From: Bacteroidota bacterium
GTDB taxonomy: Bacteria > Bacteroidota > Bacteroidia > Flavobacteriales_D > Sanyastnellaceae
Direction of reading: 5' to 3'
Assembly (NCBI GenBank): GCA_002746975.1
Contig: NVXE01000003.1
Location: 147,321-211,320 of the forward strand
DNA: 64,000 nucleotides
Numbering within the stretch: the stretch's first letter is position 1; each line of letters opens with the position of its first letter. A program made the position numbers and the translations under genes. This document shows, piece after piece, positions 1 to 9,325 of this stretch. The notes beneath the pieces were generated by a model. The model did no database searches. It had not been told where the DNA came from and saw only the letters and a list, made by a program, of their open reading frames with translations.

Positions 1-841
1 TGAAAATTTTTGCGAAGAAGATATTGTGATTATTCAACATTAAACCGAAGATTAATATTAGAATAAGAGGACTGAGGTGAAGAAGCTTTTGGACTGAATA
101 AATGAGAATTAATACGGCAATCGATAAGAACAACTTCACGGAACTTGTGATTTTCTGTAAAACGTATACAAGTAGATAGCTCACAATTATAGATATTAAA
201 AGCGAGGCCCCTAGGTTAATAGCAATTGCCTTCAGGACTTCACCTGTGCCAGTAGCTTGCTGATTTCCTAAAACTAGATAGAAAGCCATAATCCCCCAGA
301 TGTCTGAGAAAGTGCTTTCGTATACCATGAACTCCTTTTTTTCAAGGGCAAGCCCTCCTACAGAAGGGATTATTATCGCGCTACTCATAATTGATAGAGG
401 AATAGCATAAATCACAGACGTGAACCATTCTAAGCCTAAAGTAGCATTAAGTAGCCAGGCTATTGCGAGTGAACTAGCTATAAGTGAGAAAAGTGCTAAA
501 GAGGCGCTTTTAATAATAAGAGGAAGCTTTTCTTTTGAAAGTTCGAGATCTAAAGACGCCTCAAGAAGTATGAAAATCAACCCCACAGTGCCGAGAAGTT
601 CAAGCGCTAGATTTTCAAAAGGAATTTCGCTTACTCCTAAACTGGTTAATCCTTGACGAATAAGTATCCCCATTCCGATTAGTACAAGTACGGAAGGTAT
701 GTTCGTTTTCTTCGCAAGTAGGTTTGCGAAATAAGACAGAATAATTATAATGCTTCCGCCAATTACAAGCGAAAAAGCACCAATATCATCAATAGAAAAT
801 GAGTCAAAAATAGAGTTGAGCATAAGCCCAAGATAAAGCAT
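1..841 (-). CDS. Cation:proton antiporter (CPA2-like), C-terminus cut by window edge
   Basis: The reverse strand is open from an ATG at 841 to the window start, about 280 codons without a stop. The translation is a chain of hydrophobic helices with short polar turns. It includes segments such as VLVLIGMGILIRQGL and LLGTVGLIFILLEASLDL, the typical 'G-RP/LxLGML-GLxFLLFxxGL' style of monovalent cation:proton antiporter-2 family proteins (KefB/NhaA-like fold). The family exchanges Na+ or K+ for protons across the inner membrane. At least eight membrane segments are visible; any C-terminal TrkA domain would lie outside the window. The gene starts 12 bp after the rseP stop on the same strand and may be cotranscribed with it. 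Ion specificity cannot be told. Confidence 0.75.
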   Translation of the reverse strand, partial: MLYLGLMLNSIFDSFSIDDIGAFSLVIGGSIIIILSYFANLLAKKTNIPSVLVLIGMGILIRQGLTSLGVSEIPFENLALELLGTVGLIFILLEASLDLELSKEKLPLIIKSASLALFSLIASSLAIAWLLNATLGLEWFTSVIYAIPLSIMSSAIIIPSVGGLALEKKEFMVYESTFSDIWGIMAFYLVLGNQQATGTGEVLKAIAINLGASLLISIIVSYLLVYVLQKITSSVKLFLSIAVLILIYSVQKLLHLSPLILILIFGLMLNNHNIFFAKIF

Positions 842-853
842 TATTTTTTCAAC

Positions 854-2182
854 CTAGCTAAAGCCTCCTGTAAAGAGCCTCCAAAAATCATTACCCAATG
901 CAAACACCATAAGACCCAACAGAAGAGTGATTCCTATAACTTGAGCGTATTCCATTATTTTCTCGGGAGCAGGCTTTCCAACAATCATTTCATAGAGCAA
1001 GAAAACAACATGTCCACCATCCAAAGCAGGAATAGGGAGAAGGTTCATAAAGGCCAAAATTAATGAGAAGAAAGCGGTATTTCTCCAAAAGATTAACCAG
1101 TCCCACCCCCCGTCAAAGATGCTTCCAAAAGTTATTAATGAGCCGACTTGTGATGCTCCGGCCTTTGATGCCAAAAAGCGCATAGAAAGTGCGTAATCTT
1201 GGAGAGTTGATCCAGCTAAAAAGAATCCGTTAACAATAGCTCCTCCAAAGGAATATTTAATTTCTTTCTGAACGAAAAGGTCAGTAAATGAAGCCGGACT
1301 GGCGAATGAAAATCCAAGATGACCAGCCGTATCAGTCATTGCAGGAAGAGATAATTGTTGACCGTCCCTTTCAATGTGTAGTATGACAGCAGAACTAGGA
1401 GAGCTTTCAAGAGCTTTCACAGTAAGTAACTGCTTCCCAGTAGTTGTATTGCCTACTCCAGTAATCAAATCTCCTGCTTGTAGTCCCGCTGTTTCAGCTC
1501 TTGAATCTTTGTTTACAGACTGTACCACAGATGGGAGTTGAAGATAGAAAGGTCTGCGAATGCCTTGATTAACTAGGGTTTGGCCTAACTCATTGTCAAA
1601 CGAAAGCTCTACAGCCTTTCCGTTACGCATAACCGTGGCTTCAGTAACAGTCTCGAAGAAAGCGGTACTTCTAAGATCCTGGAATGTTTCGAGAGGTTCG
1701 CCATTGAACTCAACGATATGATCCCCGTTTTGGAAACCTAAAGTCTCAAGACGCGGGTCGACGTTTACGCTATATTCGTTAGGCAGTACAGTTTCTCCCC
1801 AAACAAGTAAAACCATGCTGTAAATAACAAACCCTACGAGTAGGTTCATGATGATTCCCCCGAGCATGATGATTAAACGTTGCCAAGCTGGCTTAGATCG
1901 GAATTCCCATGGTTGAGCAGGTTGTTTCATTTGCTCTTTATCCATGCTTTCATCAATCATTCCACTGATTTTGACGTAACCTCCAAGTGGAAGCCATCCG
2001 ATGCCCCATTCTGTTTCTCCAATTTGCTTCTTAAAAAGTGAGAAGCCTGGATTCATAAAGAGGTAGAATTTCTCTACTCTAGTTTTAAAATAACGAGCAG
2101 CTAAATAGTGGCCTAGTTCGTGTAATACGACTAGAATAGATAAGCTAAGCAGGAGTTGTAGTCCTTTGATAAGTGCGATCAT
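854..2182 (-). CDS. rseP: RIP metalloprotease RseP (site-2 protease)
   Basis: This is an intramembrane zinc protease that cleaves membrane-bound regulators such as anti-sigma factors and trims signal peptides. With the start at 2182 (442 aa) the protein opens with a hydrophobic helix carrying HELGH (H21, E22, H25), the zinc and catalytic site. One or two PDZ-like segments occupy the middle (about residues 150-300), and a C-terminal PIPALDGGH motif supplies the third zinc ligand (Asp). Upstream in-frame codons to 2242 would add 20 polar residues ahead of the first helix, unlike the family, so the internal ATG is preferred. It is divergent from the penicillin-binding protein gene; the 113 bp between them must hold both promoters. 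Confidence 0.93.
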   Translation of the reverse strand: MIALIKGLQLLLSLSILVVLHELGHYLAARYFKTRVEKFYLFMNPGFSLFKKQIGETEWGIGWLPLGGYVKISGMIDESMDKEQMKQPAQPWEFRSKPAWQRLIIMLGGIIMNLLVGFVIYSMVLLVWGETVLPNEYSVNVDPRLETLGFQNGDHIVEFNGEPLETFQDLRSTAFFETVTEATVMRNGKAVELSFDNELGQTLVNQGIRRPFYLQLPSVVQSVNKDSRAETAGLQAGDLITGVGNTTTGKQLLTVKALESSPSSAVILHIERDGQQLSLPAMTDTAGHLGFSFASPASFTDLFVQKEIKYSFGGAIVNGFFLAGSTLQDYALSMRFLASKAGASQVGSLITFGSIFDGGWDWLIFWRNTAFFSLILAFMNLLPIPALDGGHVVFLLYEMIVGKPAPEKIMEYAQVIGITLLLGLMVFALGNDFWRLFTGGFS

Positions 2183-2295
2183 GGCGGCAAAGATACTCTT
2201 TGAGTCTAATGCCCACACATTTCCACGCTGTGATGATGACAAAGGATGTGAAATTATTTAATAATAAGCCCTCTTGTGTGCATCTTGCACTCAGA

Positions 2296-4743
2296 ATGAC
2301 CGTAAAATCAAAACCTCGCACTACATTTTGGAAGGTGCTATTTTTTCTTGGTGGCCTAAGCCCTCTATTAGGAATCGCTGCCTTAGTGGGAATCGCTCTG
2401 TATGGCGCACTTCCTGATACAGAAGCTCTCGCAAATCCACGTACAGACTTAGCAACTAAGATATACACGATGGACGGGAAAGTCCTTGGCAGCTACTATA
2501 ACGAAAACAGAACAGATGCGAGATATGAAGAATTACCACAACATTTGGTCGACGCTCTAATCTCAACAGAGGATGTAAGGTTTTTCAGCCATGATGGAAT
2601 TGACTTTTATGGGTTAGGTCGTGCCATTGCGTATATGGGAAAAAGAGGAGGTGGATCAACGATTACTCAGCAACTTGCTAAGCTTCTCTTCACTGAAGAA
2701 TATGAATCTACTAGTTTTATTGAAAGAGCATTTTTACAAAAGCCCAAAGAGTGGATTATTGCCGCCAGACTAGAGGGACATTATACGAAAGGGGAAATTT
2801 TGACCATGTACTTAAATCGCTACGATTTCTTGAATCAAGCAGTCGGAATTAAAAGCGCTGCGAACATTTATTTCAATAAAGAGGTCGGAGAATTAAACGT
2901 ACAGGAGTCGGCGATGTTAGTGGGAATGTTAAAGAATAGCGCTCTATTTAATCCTTTACGAAGATTGGAAATGGTGACAAAACGACGAAATGTGGTTTTG
3001 GCACAAATGGAGAAATATAAATTTCTTACACCTGAAATAACAGATTCACTTCAAGAACTTCCGATTACCCTAAGCTATCAGCGAGTTAGCCATGCGGAAG
3101 GGCCTGCACCATATTTTCGTGAGAGACTGCGAGCAGAGTTGAAAAAGTTGTTTTCAGAAAAACAAGACGACGGGACCTATCTTATAAGTAAATCAGACGG
3201 TTCTAAATACAATATTTATCGCGATGGGCTTCAGGTGCATACCACTTTAGATAGTCGTATGCAGAAATATGCAGAAAATGCTGTAGCGGAACATCTAGGG
3301 GGGGAGTTACAAGCGGTTTTTGAGCAAGATTTGAAAAAGCGACCTAAAAAAGATTATCCGTTTTTTAAAGATATTAAACCCTCTGCAAAAAAGGCGATAC
3401 TAAACATTGCTATTCGCGATTCAGACCGTTATAAAAAGAGTAAAGGAAAGCTTTGTCCGGAATGTAATAGACCGGCATTCTATATTGTCGATCATTTGCT
3501 GGAAGGAGATAAGGAAGGGTTTAAGTGTGATCTCGAAAAAGGAGGGTGCGGACATATTTGGATGGGGTTGAGTTCAGAGGACTTTAAGAAATCACTTAAT
3601 GAGCCTGTAAAAATGAAGGTATTCAGTTACGATGGTCCGATAGACACAGTCTTAACACCAATGGACAGTATTATTTACAGAAAGAAGATTTTGCAGGCTG
3701 GTCTTTTGTCTATTCAGCCTTCTACAGGCCAAATTAAAGCTTGGGTAGGCGGTATCGATTACAGGTTTTTTCAATATGATAACGTTGATCAGAGTAAACG
3801 ACAAGTAGGGTCTACATTTAAGCCTTTCGTGTATGCAACGGCCCTTCGAATGGGGATGAATCCATGCGACGAACTACCGAATCAAGTTACCTGTATCGAT
3901 TTGCCGAAGGGATCTGACCCTCCTCGTTGGTGTCCGGACAATTCATCTGAAGATTACGGAGAGATTGTGACTCTCGAGTATGCTCTTGCGAACTCGATGA
4001 ATACTGTCACAGCGAAATTAATAAAGACTTTTGGTACAGACCGGGTAATTAAATTAGCTCATGCTTTAGGAATAGAAAGCTATATTCCAAGCGTACCTTC
4101 TATTGCACTAGGGGTTGCGGAACTTAGGTTGAAAGAGCTAGTTTCTGCAAATGCGGCACTTGTTAATGGTGGAGTTTATATAGAGCCTACGATTTTGGTT
4201 AGGATAGAAGACCGGTTTGGGAATACTATTTATGAGCCTAATCCAGAAGTTCGTCAGGGGCTTGACGAGCTAACTGCATATAGAGTGGTTAGGATGATGA
4301 AGGGAGTTGTGGATGGAGCTTGGAACGAGGAGTTGCAAAAACGAATGGGTACGGGGGTACGGTTGCGATACGACTCTGAACAGCGTGACTATGATGGGAT
4401 AACCGCTCCAATGGCGGGAAAGACGGGTACAACTCAGAATAATACAGACGGATGGTTTATGGGGCTTACACCTGACCTTGTTACTGGGGTTTGGGTTGGA
4501 GCACAAGACCCTACGGTACGATTTTCTACTACACATTATGGTCAAGGAGCAAATACGGCACTACCGATTTATGGGTTTTTTATGAAAGATACTTATGCAG
4601 ATGAGGAAATAGCGCTGTCGCAGGAAGATTTTTTCAGACCTGAATCATTAGGTGCAGATACTTTAAATTGCAAAGAACAAACAACTTTAAAAGGACATAC
4701 CTTCGACTCAGATGGATTCGATGATTCAGACCTTTTTAATTAA
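2296..4743 (+). CDS. mrcA: Class A penicillin-binding protein 1A (glycosyltransferase/transpeptidase)
   Basis: This enzyme polymerises and cross-links peptidoglycan in the periplasm. The start at 2296 (815 aa) puts a single membrane anchor at about residues 12-35; an upstream frame to 2173 overlaps rseP and looks non-coding. The GT51 domain follows, with EDVRFFSHDGID and GGSTITQQLAKLLF. The transpeptidase domain has the SxxK motif in GSTFKPF, SMN and KTGTTQN. Between the two lies an inserted segment with four cysteines (C387, C390, C411, C418) that resembles a zinc ribbon; I do not know this from textbook PBP1A. The CoA-transferase gene starts 7 bp after the stop, so the three genes may share a transcript. 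Confidence 0.93.
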   Translation: MTVKSKPRTTFWKVLFFLGGLSPLLGIAALVGIALYGALPDTEALANPRTDLATKIYTMDGKVLGSYYNENRTDARYEELPQHLVDALISTEDVRFFSHDGIDFYGLGRAIAYMGKRGGGSTITQQLAKLLFTEEYESTSFIERAFLQKPKEWIIAARLEGHYTKGEILTMYLNRYDFLNQAVGIKSAANIYFNKEVGELNVQESAMLVGMLKNSALFNPLRRLEMVTKRRNVVLAQMEKYKFLTPEITDSLQELPITLSYQRVSHAEGPAPYFRERLRAELKKLFSEKQDDGTYLISKSDGSKYNIYRDGLQVHTTLDSRMQKYAENAVAEHLGGELQAVFEQDLKKRPKKDYPFFKDIKPSAKKAILNIAIRDSDRYKKSKGKLCPECNRPAFYIVDHLLEGDKEGFKCDLEKGGCGHIWMGLSSEDFKKSLNEPVKMKVFSYDGPIDTVLTPMDSIIYRKKILQAGLLSIQPSTGQIKAWVGGIDYRFFQYDNVDQSKRQVGSTFKPFVYATALRMGMNPCDELPNQVTCIDLPKGSDPPRWCPDNSSEDYGEIVTLEYALANSMNTVTAKLIKTFGTDRVIKLAHALGIESYIPSVPSIALGVAELRLKELVSANAALVNGGVYIEPTILVRIEDRFGNTIYEPNPEVRQGLDELTAYRVVRMMKGVVDGAWNEELQKRMGTGVRLRYDSEQRDYDGITAPMAGKTGTTQNNTDGWFMGLTPDLVTGVWVGAQDPTVRFSTTHYGQGANTALPIYGFFMKDTYADEEIALSQEDFFRPESLGADTLNCKEQTTLKGHTFDSDGFDDSDLFN

Positions 4744-4750
4744 ATAAAAA

Positions 4751-5458
4751 ATGGCGATTTCTAAATTAGTTAGCGGAGTAGAGACAGCTTGCATGGGCGT
4801 TGAGGATGGAATGACGTTTATGCTTGGTGGGTTTGGGCTTTGTGGAATTCCTGAGAATTGTATTGAGGAATTAGTGAGGCTCGGAGTAAAAGATGTTACG
4901 TGCATTTCAAATAATGCCGGTGTAGATAATTTTGGACTAGGTAGGCTCCTGCAAGGTCATCAAATCCGCAAAATGATTTCTTCTTATGTGGGAGAGAATG
5001 ATGAGTTTGAACGCCAAATGCTTTCAGGCGAGTTAGAAGTAGATCTTATTCCTCAGGGATCACTAGCGGAACGGTGTAGAGCAGGAGGTGCGGGTATTCC
5101 GGCATTTTATACACCGGCTGGGTTCGGGACGGAGGTTGCGGAAGGTAAGGAAGTGAGGGATTTTGATGGAAAGCCGCACATATTAGAATCTGCTCTCACG
5201 AGTGATTTCGCTTTTGTGAAGGCGTGGAGGGGAGATGAAGCGGGGAATTTGGTCTTTAAAGCAACTGCAAGAAACTTCAACCCTATGATGGCGATGGCTG
5301 GAAAAATCACGGTAGCGGAAGTAGAAGAACTTGTCCCTCTGGGAACGCTTGACCCGAATGAAATTCACACTCCTGGCATTTTCGTACAACGAATTTTTCA
5401 AGGCGACTCATATGAAAAAAGGATTGAACAACGTACAGTAAGACCCCTCAATAACTAA
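4751..5458 (+). CDS. scoA: 3-oxoacid CoA-transferase subunit A
   Basis: This is the alpha subunit of succinyl-CoA:3-ketoacid CoA-transferase (SCOT), which moves CoA from succinyl-CoA to acetoacetate in ketone-body and butanoate metabolism. The family signature [13 protein letters not shown] lies at about residues 26-38. The length of 235 aa is normal for the free subunit. The subunit B gene begins 3 bp after the stop, which fits an A2B2 enzyme made from two linked genes. It starts 7 bp after the penicillin-binding protein gene and probably depends on its promoter, an unusual but plausible arrangement. Confidence 0.93.
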   Translation: MAISKLVSGVETACMGVEDGMTFMLGGFGLCGIPENCIEELVRLGVKDVTCISNNAGVDNFGLGRLLQGHQIRKMISSYVGENDEFERQMLSGELEVDLIPQGSLAERCRAGGAGIPAFYTPAGFGTEVAEGKEVRDFDGKPHILESALTSDFAFVKAWRGDEAGNLVFKATARNFNPMMAMAGKITVAEVEELVPLGTLDPNEIHTPGIFVQRIFQGDSYEKRIEQRTVRPLNN

Positions 5459-5461
5459 GCT

Positions 5462-6115
5462 ATGCTAGATAAAAACGGAATCGCAACGAGGATTGCTCAA
5501 GAAGTTCAAGATGGCCAATATGTGAATCTGGGGATAGGAATTCCTACTCTAGTGGCAAACCATATTCCCAATGGGATGAACGTGGAATTTCAGTCAGAAA
5601 ACGGAATTTTAGGGATGGGACCATTCCCATTCGAGGGTTCAGAGGATGCCGACCTAATAAACGCAGGTAAACAAACGATAACGGCGCTTCCTGGTGCAGT
5701 TTACTTCGATAGCGCGACATCGTTTGCGATGATACGAGGTCGTCACGTTCAACTTACCGTACTAGGAGCGATGGAGGTAAGCTCGACGGGAGATATTGCG
5801 AACTGGAAAATTCCGGGAAAAATGGTCAAAGGAATGGGTGGGGCGATGGATCTCGTAGCAAGTGCTGATAACATAGTCGTGGCGATGATGCACACAAATC
5901 GAGCAGGAGAGTCGAAACTACTCCCTCAATGTTCCCTCCCCTTGACTGGAGTGGCTTGTGTAAAAAGAGTGGTCACGAACTTGGCAGTTATCGACATAAA
6001 AGACGGAGCCTTTCATTTGGTCGAAAGAGCGCCTGGAGTATCTGTCGAGGATATCAAGTCCGCTACAGCAGGCAAGCTTATCATTCCGGATTCAGTACCT
6101 GAGATGAACCTCTAA
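5462..6115 (+). CDS. scoB: 3-oxoacid CoA-transferase subunit B
   Basis: This is the beta subunit of the SCOT-type CoA-transferase. It carries NLGIGIPTLV near the N-terminus and the active-site motif SENGILGMGPFP, whose glutamate forms the thioester with CoA in this family. At 217 aa it has the usual length. It lies 3 bp after scoA on the same strand and ends 5 bp before the stop of folB on the other strand, so the two transcription units converge. Confidence 0.93.
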   Translation: MLDKNGIATRIAQEVQDGQYVNLGIGIPTLVANHIPNGMNVEFQSENGILGMGPFPFEGSEDADLINAGKQTITALPGAVYFDSATSFAMIRGRHVQLTVLGAMEVSSTGDIANWKIPGKMVKGMGGAMDLVASADNIVVAMMHTNRAGESKLLPQCSLPLTGVACVKRVVTNLAVIDIKDGAFHLVERAPGVSVEDIKSATAGKLIIPDSVPEMNL

Positions 6116-6120
6116 TTGTA

Positions 6121-6486
6121 TTAAGCGTTCATTATTACGGCAACAGATTCGCAATCACCATCAATGGGTGGTGAGAACTTTGTTAGTTTTATTTCAATCG
6201 TTTTTGCAAGTGAAAGTTCGCTTTTCAACGACTCAACAATCCGTCTTCCGACATGCTCGATGAGTTTTGACGGAATTGCCATTTCTTTCTTTACGATTTT
6301 ATGTACGGCACAATAATCAACCGTGTCTGAAAGGCTGTCTGACTGTCCACTTTGTCTCATATCTACTACAAGTCGAACGTCAACTCGGTATTCACCTCCT
6401 ATTTTCGTCTCTTCTGCCATGCAACCGTGATAGGCGTGAAATCGAAGCCCACTAACTTCGATTATTTCAAACTTTTCGCTATTCAT
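6121..6486 (-). CDS. folB: Dihydroneopterin aldolase
   Basis: FolB converts 7,8-dihydroneopterin to 6-hydroxymethyl-dihydropterin and glycolaldehyde in folate synthesis. The 121-aa protein has the family pattern: FHAYHGCMAEE near the N-terminus with the conserved glutamate of the HG-x4-E motif, DTVDYCAVHKIV in the middle, LIEHVGRRI, and the conserved lysine in KLTKFSPP near the C-terminus. Its ATG overlaps the gltX stop by 4 bp, so it is translationally coupled to gltX. Confidence 0.9.
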   Translation of the reverse strand: MNSEKFEIIEVSGLRFHAYHGCMAEETKIGGEYRVDVRLVVDMRQSGQSDSLSDTVDYCAVHKIVKKEMAIPSKLIEHVGRRIVESLKSELSLAKTIEIKLTKFSPPIDGDCESVAVIMNA

Positions 6487-8024
6487 TCTGCTTTAAGTTT
6501 TGCTATTTCAAGGACACCACTTTCAAGTCTCGAGATTGTCTTTTCACGGCCAAGATACTCAGCAAAGTCAAACATAGAAGGTCCTCCTCCCTCTCCCGTT
6601 AGCGCTAGTCGTAGGGGTAATAGAACTTGCCCAAACCCCAGCTCTTTTTCTTCTAGGTGTGCTTTGAATTTTGACTCGATTTCTTCTGCCTCAAAGGGAC
6701 TAATTGAGAGAAACATTTCCTTTAAATCTGCCATGTAAAGAGGGGTTTCCGCTTTCCATTTCTTCCTCACCATTTTCGCATTGAAGTCATTATATTTTGG
6801 AGCTTCGAAGAGCCACTTCGCTTCAAAAATTTCGTGTAAAAACGAAACTCGTTCGAGCATCATTTTTAGGATAGATATAGCTTCGGTTGAATTAATATTA
6901 AGACCCCTTTCAGAAGCGAGCTCAATAAAGTCATTCGCAAGTGATGCGGGACTTTGAGACCTTAGGTACTGCTCGTTAAACCATTTGGCCTTATCGGGAC
7001 TGAATCTAGCTCCAGACTTGACAACTCTATCAAGAGTGAATGCTTGAGCCGCTTCTTCTAACGAAAATATTTCTCTCTCATCTCCGGGATTCCAGCCAAG
7101 CATTAAAAGCATATTTAAAAACGCTTGGGGGATATATCCCGCCTCTCTGTATCCGATAGAGATTTTACCAGTTTCAGGATCTTCCCACTCAGTCGGGAAT
7201 ACGGGAAAACCACCGGCATCACCATCTCTTTTGCTCAATTTTCCGTTACCTGTCGGTTTTAAGATTAAAGGTAGATGAGCAAACTTAGGAGAATCCCAAC
7301 CAAACGCCCTGTAAAGCATTATGTGTAATGGAGCGCTAGGAAGCCATTCTTCACCTCGAATTACATGGCTAATTTCCATAGCATGATCATCGACAACATT
7401 TGCAAGGTGGTATGTTGGAAGACCATCTGCTTTAACGAGAACTTTATCGTCAACCACAGCGCTTGAAATACACACCTCGCCACGAATTTCATCAGTAAAA
7501 ACGATATCTTCTGCCTCGTCCGGCGTCATAAAGCGAATGATGTATTGAGCTTCGGATTCGATAAGTTCCTCAACCTCGTCTGCATTTAAGGACAAACTAT
7601 TTTTACAACCTCCCCTCGTTTTCGCATCGTACTGAAAGACTTCTTTTTTCCCTTCGGCCTCCTTCCTCATAATGTCAAGTTCCTCAGGCGTATCAAATGC
7701 CATATAGGCATGTCCCGATTCTAACAGTTTTTCAACGGCCTCACGATAAAAGGAGTTTCTTTCACTTTGACGATATGGTCCGAAGTCTCCCCCTGCAACT
7801 ACTCCCTCATCAATTTCTATCCCACACCACTCTAAAGCTTCCCTAACGTACTCTTCAGCGCCTTCAACATATCGGGTTTGGTCTGTATCCTCTATCCTGA
7901 GCAGGAACTTACCGCCTTTAGACTTCGCGAACAAATAATTATAAAGAGCGGTTCTCACCCCTCCCATATGAAGAGGTCCTGTAGGGCTAGGGGCGAATCT
8001 TACGCGTACATTTTTAGATATCAT
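6483..8024 (-). CDS. gltX: Glutamate--tRNA ligase
   Basis: The enzyme charges tRNA-Glu with glutamate. The start at 8024 (513 aa) gives the canonical opening VRVRFAPSPTGPLHMGG, in which HMGG is the class I 'HIGH' motif. KLSKRDGD is the 'KMSKS' loop. The C-terminal anticodon-binding domain follows. An in-frame extension to 8102 adds 26 residues ahead of the catalytic fold and is unlikely. The length is normal for bacterial discriminating-type GluRS; whether it charges tRNA-Gln too cannot be told. FolB is coupled downstream. Confidence 0.95.
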   Translation of the reverse strand: MISKNVRVRFAPSPTGPLHMGGVRTALYNYLFAKSKGGKFLLRIEDTDQTRYVEGAEEYVREALEWCGIEIDEGVVAGGDFGPYRQSERNSFYREAVEKLLESGHAYMAFDTPEELDIMRKEAEGKKEVFQYDAKTRGGCKNSLSLNADEVEELIESEAQYIIRFMTPDEAEDIVFTDEIRGEVCISSAVVDDKVLVKADGLPTYHLANVVDDHAMEISHVIRGEEWLPSAPLHIMLYRAFGWDSPKFAHLPLILKPTGNGKLSKRDGDAGGFPVFPTEWEDPETGKISIGYREAGYIPQAFLNMLLMLGWNPGDEREIFSLEEAAQAFTLDRVVKSGARFSPDKAKWFNEQYLRSQSPASLANDFIELASERGLNINSTEAISILKMMLERVSFLHEIFEAKWLFEAPKYNDFNAKMVRKKWKAETPLYMADLKEMFLSISPFEAEEIESKFKAHLEEKELGFGQVLLPLRLALTGEGGGPSMFDFAEYLGREKTISRLESGVLEIAKLKAE

Positions 8025-8162
8025 GATGTTGCTTCTGTTGCAGGGTGCGAAGGTAATACCCCTTCTTCGAAACATGCGTAAACTCACCACCCTCAAATAC
8101 AAAGAGTCAAGATTTTAATAGAAAAAAGTATTGAGATTTGTCCCAGATAAAAACCTCATATT

Positions 8163-8510
8163 ATGAATGCATTACGCAACAAAGTCCAACTAATTGGCAG
8201 GCTTGGGAAGAATCCCGAGGTCATCACCTTTGACGATGGCAAATCAAAAGTTAACTTTTCAATGGCGACTAACGAATCGTATCGCAACGGCGAAGGCGAA
8301 CGAATAGAGCGAACCCAATGGCATGATATTGTCGCTTGGGGATCGCTTGGGGAAATCGTAAGTCAATATTTGAAAAAAGGCTCAGAGATTGCCCTCGAAG
8401 GCCGACTCATGTATAGAACCTACGAGGATAATGATGGGAAAACACGTTACGTCACAGAAGTGATAGCGAATGACCTATTAATGCTCGATAAGAAGCCCGT
8501 AGAAGCGTGA
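8163..8510 (+). CDS. ssb: Single-stranded DNA-binding protein (short form)
   Basis: This OB-fold protein coats single-stranded DNA in replication, repair and recombination. It opens with MNALRNKVQLIGRLGKNPE, followed by the typical RTQWHDIVAWG and LKKGSEIALEGRL strands. At 115 aa it is essentially the OB domain alone. The flexible tail and acidic DDDIPF-like tip that recruits partners in E. coli SSB are missing, as in several short Bacteroidota SSBs, so this may be a secondary paralogue. A strong hairpin terminator begins 8 bp after its stop. Confidence 0.92.
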   Translation: MNALRNKVQLIGRLGKNPEVITFDDGKSKVNFSMATNESYRNGEGERIERTQWHDIVAWGSLGEIVSQYLKKGSEIALEGRLMYRTYEDNDGKTRYVTEVIANDLLMLDKKPVEA

Positions 8511-8517
8511 TCGGACA

Positions 8518-8549
8518 GGAGGGCTCTGACAGGTGAGCCCTCCTTTTTT
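8518..8549 (+). terminator. Rho-independent terminator after ssb
   Basis: A perfect 9-bp GC-rich stem (GGAGGGCTC pairing with GAGCCCTCC, 8-base loop) is followed by six T. It begins 7 bases past the ssb stop and separates ssb from the sdh operon. Confidence 0.93.
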
Positions 8550-8569
8550 CTTGTTTCTGTACTCTAACG

Positions 8570-8600
8570 TTGGTCGACGAGATTCTCACGTGTACCTTTA
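8570..8600 (+). promoter_or_regulatory. Predicted Bacteroidota-type promoter of sdhCAB
   Basis: TTG at 8570-8572 and TACCTTTA at 8593-8600 are separated by 20 bases. This matches the Bacteroidota sigma-A consensus (TTG at -33, TAnnTTTG at -7) except for the last base. It lies just after the ssb terminator and about 20 bases before the sdhC start, so a short leader is expected. Confidence 0.6.
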
Positions 8601-8621
8601 TGCGCGATTATAGAAATAACC

Positions 8622-9314
8622 ATGAGCAAAACAGGAATTCTAAAGTCTTCTCTATCAAAGAAGTACGCAATGGCCTTTACAGGCCTCTTTCTCTGTCTCT
8701 TTTTAGTGGGACATCTTTTAGGAAACCTGCAGCTATTTGCATCTGGTCCCGAAGGACAATCCGCATTTAACGAATATGCAGAGTTTATGACGACAAATCC
8801 CCTTATTAAGGTGATGTCATACTTGACTTATGCAAGTATTTTGTTCCATGTTTTAGACGGCTTCGTCTTAACGTTGAACAATCGTAAAGCTCGTCCAGTT
8901 AAATATGTAGTTGAAAAAGGTAAACTTAACTCGAGCTGGGCAAGTCGCAATATGGCACTATTAGGGACTATACTTCTTGTGTTTATTGTTACCCATATGA
9001 ATAACTTTTGGTATGTAATGCATTTCGGCGAAATACCGATGGTGGATGGTTTGAAGGATTTGCACACAATTACATTAGCTTTCTTTAATCCACAAATTAA
9101 TAGCCTTGCTGCTGTTATGACTTTATTGTATGTTTTTGCAATGATTTCAATGGGTTTTCATTTGAATCATGGTTTCCAGAGTGCTTTTCAGTCTCTGGGA
9201 CTAAACCACCCTAAGTATACTCCTGTAATTAAATTCGCAGGAACAGCTTTTAGCGTGATAGTTCCAGCGGGATTTGCTTCTCTTCCTATTTACCTCTTCT
9301 TGATTCAATCTTAA
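8622..9314 (+). CDS. sdhC: Succinate dehydrogenase cytochrome b subunit
   Basis: This is the membrane anchor of complex II. The 230-aa protein has five hydrophobic helices with histidines placed for two b hemes (for instance in LFLVGHLLGN, ILFHVLDGF, FIVTHMNNF and GFHLNHGF). This is the single-anchor, diheme type B layout shared with Wolinella and Bacillus enzymes, so no separate sdhD is expected and none is present. It passes electrons from the iron-sulphur subunit to menaquinone. It is the first gene of sdhCAB, 11 bp ahead of sdhA. Confidence 0.93.
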   Translation: MSKTGILKSSLSKKYAMAFTGLFLCLFLVGHLLGNLQLFASGPEGQSAFNEYAEFMTTNPLIKVMSYLTYASILFHVLDGFVLTLNNRKARPVKYVVEKGKLNSSWASRNMALLGTILLVFIVTHMNNFWYVMHFGEIPMVDGLKDLHTITLAFFNPQINSLAAVMTLLYVFAMISMGFHLNHGFQSAFQSLGLNHPKYTPVIKFAGTAFSVIVPAGFASLPIYLFLIQS

Positions 9315-9325
9315 GCGAATAAGTC

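Noticed and set aside
2183-2295. A divergent promoter pair between rseP and the PBP gene
   Set aside because: Promoters must exist here, but only a weak TAnnTTTG-like match (ATCCTTTG on the reverse strand) is visible without a well-spaced TTG, so no site is called.
2145-2468. A 107-codon reverse frame across the rseP/PBP start region
   Set aside because: It overlaps the starts of two well-supported divergent genes and has no recognisable content.
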